NCBI RefSeq assembly: GCF_050908995.1
Contig: NC_135118.1
Span: 434,001 to 498,000 of the forward strand
Direction: 5' to 3'
DNA: 64,000 nucleotides
Source: Andrena cerasifolii
Lineage: Eukaryota; Arthropoda; Insecta; Hymenoptera; Andrenidae
Shown: one piece after another, positions 1-8,691 of the stretch
Layout: each line of letters opens with the position of its first letter
Numbering within the stretch: position 1 is the first letter of the stretch
The notes under the pieces: generated by a model
Databases searched by the model: none
Seen by the model: only the letters and a program-made list of their open reading frames with translations
What the model was told of the DNA's origin: nothing
Made by a program: the position numbers and the translations under genes

Positions 1-130
1 CAAATCAAATAGCGAGAAGCGCAGATGTTTCGACTGTTTAACGAAGAGATGCAGAATTTTCGAACGCGCGTTGAAAGGCCTGCGCCTCATATTTGCCACT
101 CTAAGGCGATGCCTTTGATGCTAAATTTTT
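1..130. repeat. Partial class H unit at the left edge
   Basis: This is the last 130 bases of a 269-bp unit. It lacks the 8-bp block (tttcgactg), carries the H markers gcgcgttg and gccactc, and is followed by the ccacatc variant that normally follows H. The array therefore continues leftwards beyond the window. Confidence 0.93.
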
Positions 131-429
131 AGTATACCTCTTTCCACATCATGTTCTCTTGATATATTGGCCAAAATCAGGCGAAAATTTTCAGAATGCA
201 CAAAATTGGGTTATGTAACAGGAGAACATGCCGTCGAAAGCGATGGCACAAAGTAACGTCTCCGGAAAGCAAATCAAATAGCGAGAAGTGGCGCAGATGT
301 TTGGAGACAGTGACTGTTTAACGAACAGACGCATAATTTTCGAGCGCCTCTTGAAAGGCCTGCGCCTCATATTTGCAACTTTAAGGCGATGCCTTTGATG
401 CTGAATTTTTAGTATACCTCTTTCCACTT

Positions 430-510
430 CATGTTCTCCTGATATATTGGCCAAAATCAGGCGAAAATTTTCAGAATGCACAAAATTGGGTTTTGTAACA
501 GGAGAACATG
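430..510. repeat. 12-bp inverted repeat with 57-bp loop (one per unit)
   Basis: The left arm catgttctcctg (430..441) and right arm caggagaacatg (499..510) are perfect reverse complements, with 57 bases between. In every unit the arms sit at offsets +19..+30 and +88..+99 from the boundary, and none of the length-changing indels falls between them. The left arm is nearly invariant. The right arm is caggagaacatg in most units and aaggagaacatg (11 of 12 paired) in C and F. Rare changes are ctcttg (131, 10904, 13118), catatt (11203), caggagcacatg (9529, 19481, 24732, 34653) and ctccag (49213, 49772 units). Arms of this size could form a cruciform or bind a dimeric protein; neither is shown. Confidence 0.9.
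447..496. repeat. Palindromes and small hairpin inside the dyad loop
   Basis: Within the 57-bp loop are the perfect palindrome ttggccaa (447..454), the perfect palindrome gaaaattttc (463..472) and a hairpin acaaaa / ttttgt with 5-base loop ttggg (480..485 and 491..496). Class H loses the first (ttggacaa) and weakens the third (gggctttg), so the central gaaaattttc is the most constant. Equivalent positions recur in each unit. Confidence 0.85.
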
Positions 511-586
511 CCGTCGAAAGCGATGGCACAAAGTAACGTCTCCGGAAAGCAAATCAAATAGCGAGAAGTGGCGCAGATGTTTGGAG

Positions 587-608
587 ACAGTGACTGTTTA
601 ACGAACAG
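587..608. repeat. Short dyads at the variable 8-bp block
   Basis: acagt-g-actgt (587..597) and ctgtt-taacg-aacag (594..598 and 604..608) overlap. The 8-bp block absent from D and H corresponds to 586..593 and is flanked by a two-base ga repeat, so it can be explained by slippage or microhomology deletion at a small dyad. G units break the second hairpin (gaagag). Confidence 0.75.
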
Positions 609-690
609 ACGCATAATTTTCGAGCGCCTCTTGAAAGGCCTGCGCCTCATATTTGCAACTTTAAGGCGATGCCTTTGATGCTGAATTTTT

Positions 691-967
691 AGTATACCTC
701 TTTCCACTTCATGTTCTCCTGATATATTGGCCAAAATCAGGCGAAAATTTTCAGAATGCACAAAATTGGGTTTTGTAACAGGAGAACATGCCGTCGAAAG
801 CGATGGCACAAAGTAACGTCTCCGGAGAGCAAATCAAATAGCGAGAAGCGCAGATGTTTCGAGACCGTGACTGTTTAACGAACAGACGCATAATTTTCGA
901 GCTCCTCTTGAAAGGCCTGCGCCTCATATTTGCAACTTTAAGGCGATGCCTTTGATGCTAAATTTTT
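691..967. repeat. Reference class B unit (277 bp)
   Basis: Class B lacks the tgg triplet (gagaagcgcag) but keeps the 8-bp block as gagaccgtga. It reads ccggagagc, which creates the 10-bp palindrome tctccggaga at 819..828. It ends in gatgctaaattttt. This copy has gctcctc where most B units have gcgcctc, a change shared with the unit at 13678. Confidence 0.92.
819..828. repeat. 10-bp palindrome tctccggaga in ccggagagc units
   Basis: A perfect 10-bp palindrome, present in units that read ccggagagc after gtctc (B, E, H and many D derivatives) and absent where the unit reads ccggaaagc (A, C, F, G) or gtgtccgg (most D). The cgtcgccgg units (43178, 46470, 49213, 55555) lose it too. Confidence 0.8.
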
Positions 968-1246
968 AGTATACCTCTTTCCACTTCATGTTCTCCTGAT
1001 ATATTGGCCAAAATCTGGCGAAAATTTTCAGAATGCACAAAATTGGGTTTTGTAAAAGGAGAACATGCCGTCGAAAGCGATGGCACAAAGTAACGTCTCC
1101 GGAAAGCAAATCAAAGAGCGAGAAGTGGCGCAGATGTTTGGAGACAGTGACTGTTTAACGAACAGACGCATAATTTTCGAGCGCCTCTTGAAAGGCCTGC
1201 GCCTCTTATTTGCAACTTCAAGGCCATGGCTTTGAAGCTGAAATTT
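968..1246. repeat. Reference class C unit (279 bp)
   Basis: Class C retains tgg and the 8-bp block but lacks one base in the terminal A/T run. Markers are gtaaaagg (right dyad arm altered at its first base), aaagagcgag, tttggagac, cttatttgcaacttc and ccatggctttgaag. The next unit starts with the ordinary ccacttc. Confidence 0.92.
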
Positions 1247-1515
1247 AGTATACCTCTTTCCACTTCATGTTCTCCTGATATATTGGCCAAAATCAGGCGA
1301 AAATTTTCAGAATGCACAAAATTGGGTTTTGTAACAGGAGAACATGCCGTCGAAAGCGATGGCACAAAATAACGTGTCCGGAGAGCAAATCAAATAGCGA
1401 GAAGCGCAGATGTTTCGACTGTTTAACGAAGAGATGCAGAATTTTCGAACGCGCCTTGAAAGGCCTGCGCCTCATATTTGCAACTTTAAGGCGATGCCTT
1501 TGATGCTAAATTTTT
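1247..1515. repeat. Reference class D unit (269 bp)
   Basis: Class D lacks both tgg and the 8-bp block, so gtttcgactg is continuous. Markers are aaaataacgtgtcc, gaagagatgcag, gcgccttg and gcaactttaagg. The following unit begins with ccgcttc. In many HORs D carries catgtcgtcg in place of catgccgtcg, for example at 3458, 4563 and 6493. Confidence 0.92.
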
Positions 1516-1794
1516 AGTATACCTCTTTCCGCTTCATGTTCTCCTGATATATTAGCCAAAATCTGGCGAAAATTTTCAGAATGCACAAAATTGGGTTTTG
1601 TAACAGGAGAACATGCCGTCGAAAGAGATGGCACAAAGTAACGTCTCCGGAGAGCAAATCAAACAGCGAGAAGTGGCGCAGATGTTTGGAGACAGTGACT
1701 GTTTAACGAACAGACGCAGAATTTTCGAACGTGCCTTGAAAGGCCTGCACCCCTTATTTGCAACTTTAAGGCGATGCCTTGAATGCTGAAATTT
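1516..1794. repeat. Reference class E unit (279 bp)
   Basis: Class E has ccggagagc, aaacagcgag, tttggagac, cagaattttcgaacgtgcc, the C-rich tgcacccctta and ccttgaatgctgaaattt. Some E copies read ccttaaatgctgaaattg, for example those ending at 8970, 18922 and 22239. Pure E units are confined to the first 24.2 kb. Confidence 0.92.
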
Positions 1795-2073
1795 AGTATA
1801 CCTCTTTCCACTTCATGTTCTCCTGATATATTGGCCAAAATCTGGCGAAAATTTTCAGAATGCACAAAATTGGGTTTTGTAAAAGGAGAACATGCCGTCG
1901 AAAGCGATGGCACAAAGTAACGTCTCCGGAAAGCAAATCAAAGAGCGAGAAGTGGCGCAGATGTTTCGAGACCGTGACTGTTTAACGAACAGACGCATAA
2001 TTTTCGAGCGCCTCTTGAAAGGCCTGCGCCTCTTATTTGCAACTTTAAGGCCATGCCTTTGAAGCTGAAATTT
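1795..2073. repeat. Reference class F unit (279 bp)
   Basis: Class F resembles C but has tttcgagaccgtgac in place of tttggagacagtgac and ends ccatgcctttgaag, not ccatggctttgaag. It usually carries gtaaaagg. It is normally followed by G or G*. Confidence 0.92.
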
Positions 2074-2352
2074 AGTATACCTCTTTCCACTTCATGTTCT
2101 CCTGATATATTGGCCAAAATCAGGCGAAAATTTTCAGAATGCACAAAATTGGGTTTTGTAACAGGAGAACATGCCGTCGAAAGCGATGGCACAAAGTAAC
2201 GTCTCCGGAAAGCAAATCAAAGAGCGAGAAGTGGCGCAGCTGTTTCGAGACAGTGACTGTTTAACGAAGAGACGCAGAATTTTCGAACGCCTCTTGAAAG
2301 GCCTGCGCCTCTTATGTGCAACTTCAAGGCCATGCCGTAAATGCTGAAATTT
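2074..2352. repeat. Reference class G unit (279 bp)
   Basis: Class G has gcagctgtttcgagacag, gaagagacgcag, gaacgcctc, cttatgtgcaacttc and ccgtaaatgctg. The gaagag change breaks the small hairpin (ctgtt-taacg-aacag) present in A, B, C and F. Almost every G or G* is followed by H, so G-H acts as a linked pair. Confidence 0.92.
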
Positions 2353-2621
2353 AGTATACCTCTTTCCACTTCATGTTCTCCTGATATATTGGACAAAATC
2401 TGGCGAAAATTTTCAGAATGCACAAAATTGGGCTTTGTAACAGGAGAACATGCCGTCGAAAGAGATGGCACAAAATAACGTCTCCGGAGAGCAAATCAAA
2501 TAGCGAGAAGCGCAGATGTTTCGACTGTTTAACGAAGAGATGCAGAATTTTCGAACGCGCGTTGAAAGGCCTGCGCCTCGTATTTGCCACTCTAAGGCGA
2601 TGCCTTTGATGCTAAATTTTT
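2353..2621. repeat. Reference class H unit (269 bp)
   Basis: Class H is the second short class (no tgg, no 8-bp block). Its left half is distinctive: ttggacaaaatctgg (which destroys the ttggccaa palindrome), gggctttg and gagatggcacaaaataacgtc. Its right half has gcgcgttg and gccactctaagg. The following unit begins with ccacatc. This copy has gcctcgtatt, shared with the H units at 11743 and 15340. Confidence 0.92.
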
Positions 2622-4831
2622 AGTATACCTCTTTCCACATCATGTTCTCCTGATATATTGGCCAAAATCAGGCGAAAATTTTCAGAATGCACAAAATTGG
2701 GTTTTGTAACAGGAGAACATGCCGTCGAAAGCGATGGCACAAAGTAACGTCTCCGGAAAGCAAATCAAATAGCGAGAAGTGGCGCAGATGTTTGGAGACA
2801 GTGACTGTTTAACGAACAGACGCATAATTTTCGAGCGCCTCTTGAAAGGCCTGCGCCTCATATTTGCAACTTTAAGGCGATGCCTTTGATGCTGAATTTT
2901 TAGTATACCTCTTTCCACTTCATGTTCTCCTGATATATTGGCCAAAATCAGGCGAAAATTTTCAGAATGCACAAAATTGGGTTTTGTAACAGGAGAACAT
3001 GCCGTCGCAAGCGATGGCACAAAGTAACGTCTCCGGAGAGCAAATCAAATAGCGAGAAGCGCAGATGTTTCGAGACCGTGACTGTTTAACGAACAGACGC
3101 ATAATTTTCGAGCGCCTCTTGAAAGGCCTGCGCCTCATATTTGCAACTTTAAGGCGATGCCTTTGATGCTAAATTTTTAGTATACCTCTTTCCACTTCAT
3201 GTTCTCCTGATATATTGGCCAAAATCTGGCGAAAATTTTCAGAATGCACAAAATTGGGTTTTGTAAAAGGAGAACATGCCGTCGAAAGCGATGGCACAAA
3301 GTAACGTCTCCGGAAAGCAAATCAAAGAGCGAGAAGTGGCGCAGATGTTTGGAGACAGTGACTGTTTAACGAACAGACGCATAATTTTCGAGCGCCTCTT
3401 GAAAGGCCTGCGCCTCTTATTTGCAACTTCAAGGCCATGGCTTTGAAGCTGAAATTTAGTATACCTCTTTCCACTTCATGTTCTCCTGATATATTGGCCA
3501 AAATCAGGCGAAAATTTTCAGAATGCACAAAATTGGGTTTTGTAACAGGAGAACATGTCGTCGAAAGCGATGGCACAAAATAACGTGTCCGGAGAGCAAA
3601 TCAAATAGCGAGAAGCGCAGATGTTTCGACTGTTTAACGAAGAGATGCAGAATTTTCGAACGCGCCTTGAAAGGCCTGCGCCTCATATTTGCAACTTTAA
3701 GGCGATGCCTTTGATGCTAAATTTTTAGTATACCTCTTTCCGCTTCATGTTCTCCTGATATATTGGCCAAAATCTGGCGAAAATTTTCAGAATGCACAAA
3801 ATTGGGTTTTGTAACAGGAGAACATGCCGTCGAAAGAGATGGCACAAAGTAACGTCTCCGGAGAGCAAATCAAACAGCGAGAAGTGGCGCAGATGTTTGG
3901 AGACAGTGACTGTTTAACGAAGAGACACAGAATTTTCGAACGCCTCTTGAAAGGCCTGCGCCTCATATTTGCAACTTTAAGGCGATGCCTTTGATGCTGA
4001 ATTTTTAGTATACCTCTTTCCACTTCATGTTCTCCTGATATATTGGCCAAAATCAGGCGAAAATTTTCAGAATGCACAAAATTGGGTTTTGTAACAGGAG
4101 AACATGCCGTCGCAAGCGATGGCACAAAGTAACGTCTCCGGAGAGCAAATCAAATAGCGAGAAGCGCAGATGTTTCGAGACCGTGACTGTTTAACGAACA
4201 GACGCATAATTTTCGAGCGCCTCTTGAAAGGCCTGCGCCTCATATTTGCAACTTTAAGGCGATGCCTTTGATGCTAAATTTTTAGTATACCTCTTTCCAC
4301 TTCATGTTCTCCTGATATATTGGCCAAAATCTGGCGAAAATTTTCAGAATGCACAAAATTGGGTTTTGTAAAAGGAGAACATGCCGTCGAAAGCGATGGC
4401 ACAAAGTAACGTCTCCGGAAAGCAAATCAAAGAGCGAGAAGTGGCGCAGATGTTTGGAGACAGTGACTGTTTAACGAACAGACGCATAATTTTCGAGCGC
4501 CTCTTGAAAGGCCTGCGCCTCTTATTTGCAACTTCAAGGCCATGGCTTTGAAGCTGAAATTTAGTATACCTCTTTCCACTTCATGTTCTCCTGATATATT
4601 GGCCAAAATCAGGCGAAAATTTTCAGAATGCACAAAATTGGGTTTTGTAACAGGAGAACATGTCGTCGAAAGCGATGGCACAAAATAACGTGTCCGGAGA
4701 GCAAATCAAATAGCGAGAAGCGCAGATGTTTCGACTGTTTAACGAAGAGATGCAGAATTTTCGAACGCGCCTTGAAAGGCCTGCGCCTCATATTTGCAAC
4801 TTTAAGGCGATGCCTTTGATGCCAAATTTTT
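2622..4831. repeat. Two A-B-C-D type tetramers (2 x 1,105 bp)
   Basis: Units start at 2622 (A), 2902 (B), 3179 (C), 3458 (D), 3727 (E/A chimera), 4007 (B), 4284 (C) and 4563 (D). The unit at 3727 has E markers on the left (aaacagcgag, gagacacag) and an A ending (gatgctgaattttt), so it has A length, 280 bp. Both tetramers are exactly 1,105 bp. The second (3727..4831) is absent from the copy of this region at 15609 onward. Confidence 0.93.
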
Positions 4832-7800
4832 AGTATACCTCTTTCCGCTTCATGTTCTCCTGATATATTGGCCAAAATCTGGCGAAAATTTTCAGAATGC
4901 ACAAAATTGGGTTTTGTAACAGGAGAACATGCCGTCGAAAGAGATGGCACAAAGTAACGTCTCCGGAGAGCAAATCAAACAGCGAGAAGTGGCGCAGATG
5001 TTTGGAGACAGTGACTGTTTAACGAAGAGACACAGAATTTTCGAACGCCTCTTGAAAGGCCTGCGCCTCTTATGTGCAACTTCAAGGCCATGCCGTAAAT
5101 GCTGAAATTTAATATACCTCTTTCCACTTCATGTTCTCCTGATATATTGGACAAAATCTGGCGAAAATTTTCAGAATGCACAAAATTGGGCTTTGTAACA
5201 GGAGAACATGCCGTCGAAAGAGATGGCACAAAATAACGTCTCCGGAGAGCAAATCAAATAGCGAGAAGCGCAGATGTTTCGACTGTTTAACGAAGAGATG
5301 CAGAATTTTCGAACGCGCGTTGCAAGGCCTGCGCCTCATATTTGCCACTCTAAGGCGATGCCTTTGATGCTAAATTTTTAGTATACCTCTTTCCACATCA
5401 TGTTCTCCTGATATATTGGCCAAAATCAGGCGAAAATTTTCAGAATGCACAAAATTGGGTTTTGTAACAGGAGAACATGCCGTCGAAAGCGATGGCACAA
5501 AGTAACGTCTCCGGAAAGCAAATCAAATAGCGAGAAGTGGCGCAGATGTTTGGAGACAGTGACTGTTTAACGAACAGACGCATAATTTTCGAGCGCCTCT
5601 TGAAAGGCCTGCGCCTCATATTTGCAACTTTAAGGCGATGCCTTTGATGCTGAATTTTTAGTATACCTCTTTCCACTTCATGTTCTCCTGATATATTGGC
5701 CAAAATCAGGCGAAAATTTTCAGAATGCACAAAATTGGGTTTTGTAACAGGAGAACATGCCGTCGCAAGCGATGGCACAAAGTAACGTCTCCGGAGAGCA
5801 AATCAAATAGCGAGAAGCGCAGATGTTTCGAGACCGTGACTGTTTAACGAACAGACGCATAATTTTCGAGCACCTCTTGAAAGGCCTGCGCCTCATATTT
5901 GCAACTTTAAGGCGATGCCTTTGATGCTAAATTTTTAGTATACCTCTTTCCACTTCATGTTCTCCTGATATATTGGCCAAAATCTGGCGAAAATTTTCAG
6001 AATGCACAAAATTGGGTTTTGTAACAGGAGAACATGCCGTCGCAAGCGATGGCACAAAGTAACGTCTCCGGAGAGCAAATCAAATAGCGAGAAGCGCAGA
6101 TGTTTCGAGACCGTGACTGTTTAACGAACAGACGCATAATTTTCGAGCGCCTCTTGAAAGGCCTGCGCCTCATATTTGCAACTTTAAGGCGATGCCTTTG
6201 ATGCTAAATTTTTAGTATACCTCTTTCCACTTCATGTTCTCCTGATATATTGGCCAAAATCTGGCGAAAATTTTCAGAATGCACAAAATTGGGTTTTGTA
6301 AAAGGAGAACATGCCGTCGAAAGCGATGGCACAAAGTAACGTCTCCGGAAAGCAAATCAAAGAGCGAGAAGTGGCGCAGATGTTTGGAGACAGTGACTGT
6401 TTAACGAACAGACGCATAATTTTCGAGCGCCTCTTGAAAGGCCTGCGCCTCTTATTTGCAACTTCAAGGCCATGGCTTTGAAGCTGAAATTTAGTATACC
6501 TCTTTCCACTTCATGTTCTCCTGATATATTGGCCAAAATCAGGCGAAAATTTTCAGAATGCACAAAATTGGGTTTTGTAACAGGAGAACATGTCGTCGAA
6601 AGCGATGGCACAAAATAACGTGTCCGGAGAGCAAATCAAATAGCGAGAAGCGCAGATGTTTCGACTGTTTAACGAAGAGATGCAGAATTTTCGAACGCGC
6701 CTTGAAAGGCCTGCGCCTCATATTTGCAACTTTAAGGCGATGCCTTTGATGCTAAATTTTTAGTATACCTCTTTCCGCTTCATGTTCTCCTGATATATTG
6801 GCCAAAATCTGGCGAAAATTTTCAGAATGCACAAAATTGGGTTTTGTAACAGGAGAACATGCCGTCGAAAGAGATGGCACAAAGTAACGTCTCCGGAGAG
6901 CAAATCAAACAGCGAGAAGTGGCGCAGATGTTTGGAGACAGTGACTGTTTAACGAAGAGACACAGAATTTTCGAACGCCTCTTGAAAGGCCTGCGCCTCT
7001 TATGTGCAACTTCAAGGCCATGCCGTAAATGCTGAAATTTAATATACCTCTTTCCACTTCATGTTCTCCTGATATATTGGACAAAATCTGGCGAAAATTT
7101 TCAGAATGCACAAAATTGGGCTTTGTAACAGGAGAACATGCCGTCGAAAGAGATGGCACAAAATAACGTCTCCGGAGAGCAAATCAAATAGCGAGAAGCG
7201 CAGATGTTTCGACTGTTTAACGAAGAGATGCAGAATTTTCGAACGCGCGTTGAAAGGCCTGCGCCTCATATTTGCCACTCTAAGGCGATGCCTTTGATGC
7301 TAAATTTTTAGTATACCTCTTTCCACATCATGTTCTCCTGATATATTGGCCAAAATCAGGCGAAAATTTTCAGAATGCACAAAATTGGGTTTTGTAACAG
7401 GAGAACATGCCGTCGAAAGCGATGGCACAAAGTAACGTCTCCGGAAAGCAAATCAAATAGCGAGAAGTGGCGCAGATGTTTGGAGACAGTGACTGTTTAA
7501 CGAACAGACGCATAATTTTCGAGCGCCTCTTGAAAGGCCTGCGCCTCATATTTGCAACTTTAAGGCGATGCCTTTGATGCTGAATTTTTAGTATACCTCT
7601 TTCCACTTCATGTTCTCCTGATATATTGGCCAAAATCAGGCGAAAATTTTCAGAATGCACAAAATTGGGTTTTGTAACAGGAGAACATGCCGTCGCAAGC
7701 GATGGCACAAAGTAACGTCTCCGGAGAGCAAATCAAATAGCGAGAAGCGCAGATGTTTCGAGACCGTGACTGTTTAACGAACAGACGCATAATTTTCGAG

Positions 7801-8691
7801 CGCCTCTTGAAAGGCCTGCGCCTCATATTTGCAACTTTAAGGCGATGCCTTTGATGCTAAATTTTTAGTATACCTCTTTCCACTTCATGTTCTCCTGATA
7901 TATTGGCCAAAATCTGGCGAAAATTTTCAGAATGCACAAAATTGGGTTTTGTAACAGGAGAACATGCCGTCGCAAGCGATGGCACAAAGTAACGTCTCCG
8001 GAGAGCAAATCAAATAGCGAGAAGCGCAGATGTTTCGAGACCGTGACTGTTTAACGAACAGACGCATAATTTTCGAGCGCCTCTTGAAAGGCCTGCGCCT
8101 CATATTTGCAACTTTAAGGCGATGCCTTTGATGCTAAATTTTTAGTATACCTCTTTCCACTTCATGTTCTCCTGATATATTGGCCAAAATCTGGCGAAAA
8201 TTTTCAGAATGCACAAAATTGGGTTTTGTAAAAGGAGAACATGCCGTCGAAAGCGATGGCACAAAGTAACGTCTCCGGAAAGCAAATCAAAGAGCGAGAA
8301 GTGGCGCAGATGTTTGGAGACAGTGACTGTTTAACGAACAGACGCATAATTTTCGAGCGCCTCTTGAAAGGCCTGCGCCTCTTATTTGCAACTTCAAGGC
8401 CATGGCTTTGAAGCTGAAATTTAGTATACCTCTTTCCACTTCATGTTCTCCTGATATATTGGCCAAAATCAGGCGAAAATTTTCAGAATGCACAAAATTG
8501 GGTTTTGTAACAGGAGAACATGTCGTCGAAAGCGATGGCACAAAATAACGTGTCCGGAGAGCAAATCAAATAGCGAGAAGCGCAGATGTTTCGACTGTTT
8601 AACGAAGAGATGCAGAATTTTCGAACGCGCCTTGAAAGGCCTGCGCCTCATATTTGCAACTTTAAGGCGATGCCTTTGATGCTAAATTTTT
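4832..8691. repeat. Tandem 1,930-bp heptamer E/G-H-A-B-B-C-D, two copies
   Basis: Copy 1 is 4832..6761 (starts 4832, 5111, 5380, 5660, 5937, 6214, 6493). Copy 2 is 6762..8691 (starts 6762, 7041, 7310, 7590, 7867, 8144, 8423). The first unit is a chimera: E on the left (aaacagcgag) and G on the right (cttatgtgc, ccgtaaatg), with gagacacag. It is followed by the rare boundary aatatacc in place of agtatacc, shared by the two copies and by the copy at 16714. B is doubled. Only scattered substitutions, such as gttgcaagg near 5320, separate the copies. Confidence 0.94.

Larger units (their letters stand above)
411..690. repeat. Reference class A unit (280 bp)
   Basis: Class A is the longest unit and retains all three variable segments: tgg at 569..571, the 8-bp block at 586..593, and the long A/T run before the next boundary. 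Markers are ccggaaagc, aaatagcgag, tttggagac, cataattttcgag, cctcatatttgc and gatgctgaattttt. It holds a direct repeat gcgcctc at 624..630 and 642..648. A hand count gives 120 G+C in 280 bases and 14 CpG. Confidence 0.93.
131..2621. repeat. HOR block A-A-B-C-D-E-F-G-H (2,491 bp)
   Basis: Nine units start at 131, 411, 691, 968, 1247, 1516, 1795, 2074 and 2353. The first A has private changes (ctcttg in the left dyad arm, gggttatg in the loop) that reappear only in the units at 10904 and 13118, marking them as relatives. The second A onward is the full eight-class series. The same nine-unit block with the same private changes recurs at 13118..15608. Confidence 0.95.
411..2621. repeat. Canonical eight-class HOR A to H (2,211 bp)
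   Basis: This is the cleanest copy of the full series: 280+277+279+269+279+279+279+269 = 2,211 bp. Each class appears once. I use it as the reference for naming classes in the rest of the window. A second intact copy lies at 13398..15608. Elsewhere parts of it (A-B-C-D, 1,105 bp; E-F-G-H, 1,106 bp) behave as independent modules of nearly equal length. Confidence 0.93.

Noticed and set aside
463..475. ttttcag as a splice acceptor
   Set aside because: The motif resembles a 3' splice site but recurs in every unit without a matching exon; the surrounding frames are not coding.
430..510. Dyad as terminal inverted repeats of a small transposon or as a transcription terminator
   Set aside because: The arms are inside every unit at fixed spacing, with no target-site duplication and no unit lacking the element. 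There is no T-tract after the right arm and no gene upstream.
624..648. Direct repeat gcgcctc as evidence of a shorter ancestral unit
   Set aside because: The two copies are only 7 bp, and the flanking bases do not align, so an internal duplication of the 276-bp unit is not supported.
411..690. Integron cassette array or attC-like sites
   Set aside because: Inverted repeats at regular spacing suggested it, but there are no cassette genes of differing content and no core-site motifs between units.
471..809. 112-residue minus-strand open frame, recurring in class A units
   Set aside because: It is the same unit sequence translated across a boundary. It changes to 84- or 129-residue forms whenever the class changes. 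Most unit lengths (280, 277, 269) are not multiples of three, and substitutions show no third-position bias that I can see. No ribosome-binding or splice context supports it.
1312..1503. 63-residue plus-strand frame, basic and Cys-rich, in most class D and H units
   Set aside because: It exists in dozens of near-identical copies because the 269-bp units are near-identical, and overlaps an equally open minus-strand frame. The frame depends on loss of the 8-bp block and is broken in the other classes. A repeated antimicrobial-like peptide was considered, but there is no signal peptide and no gene context.
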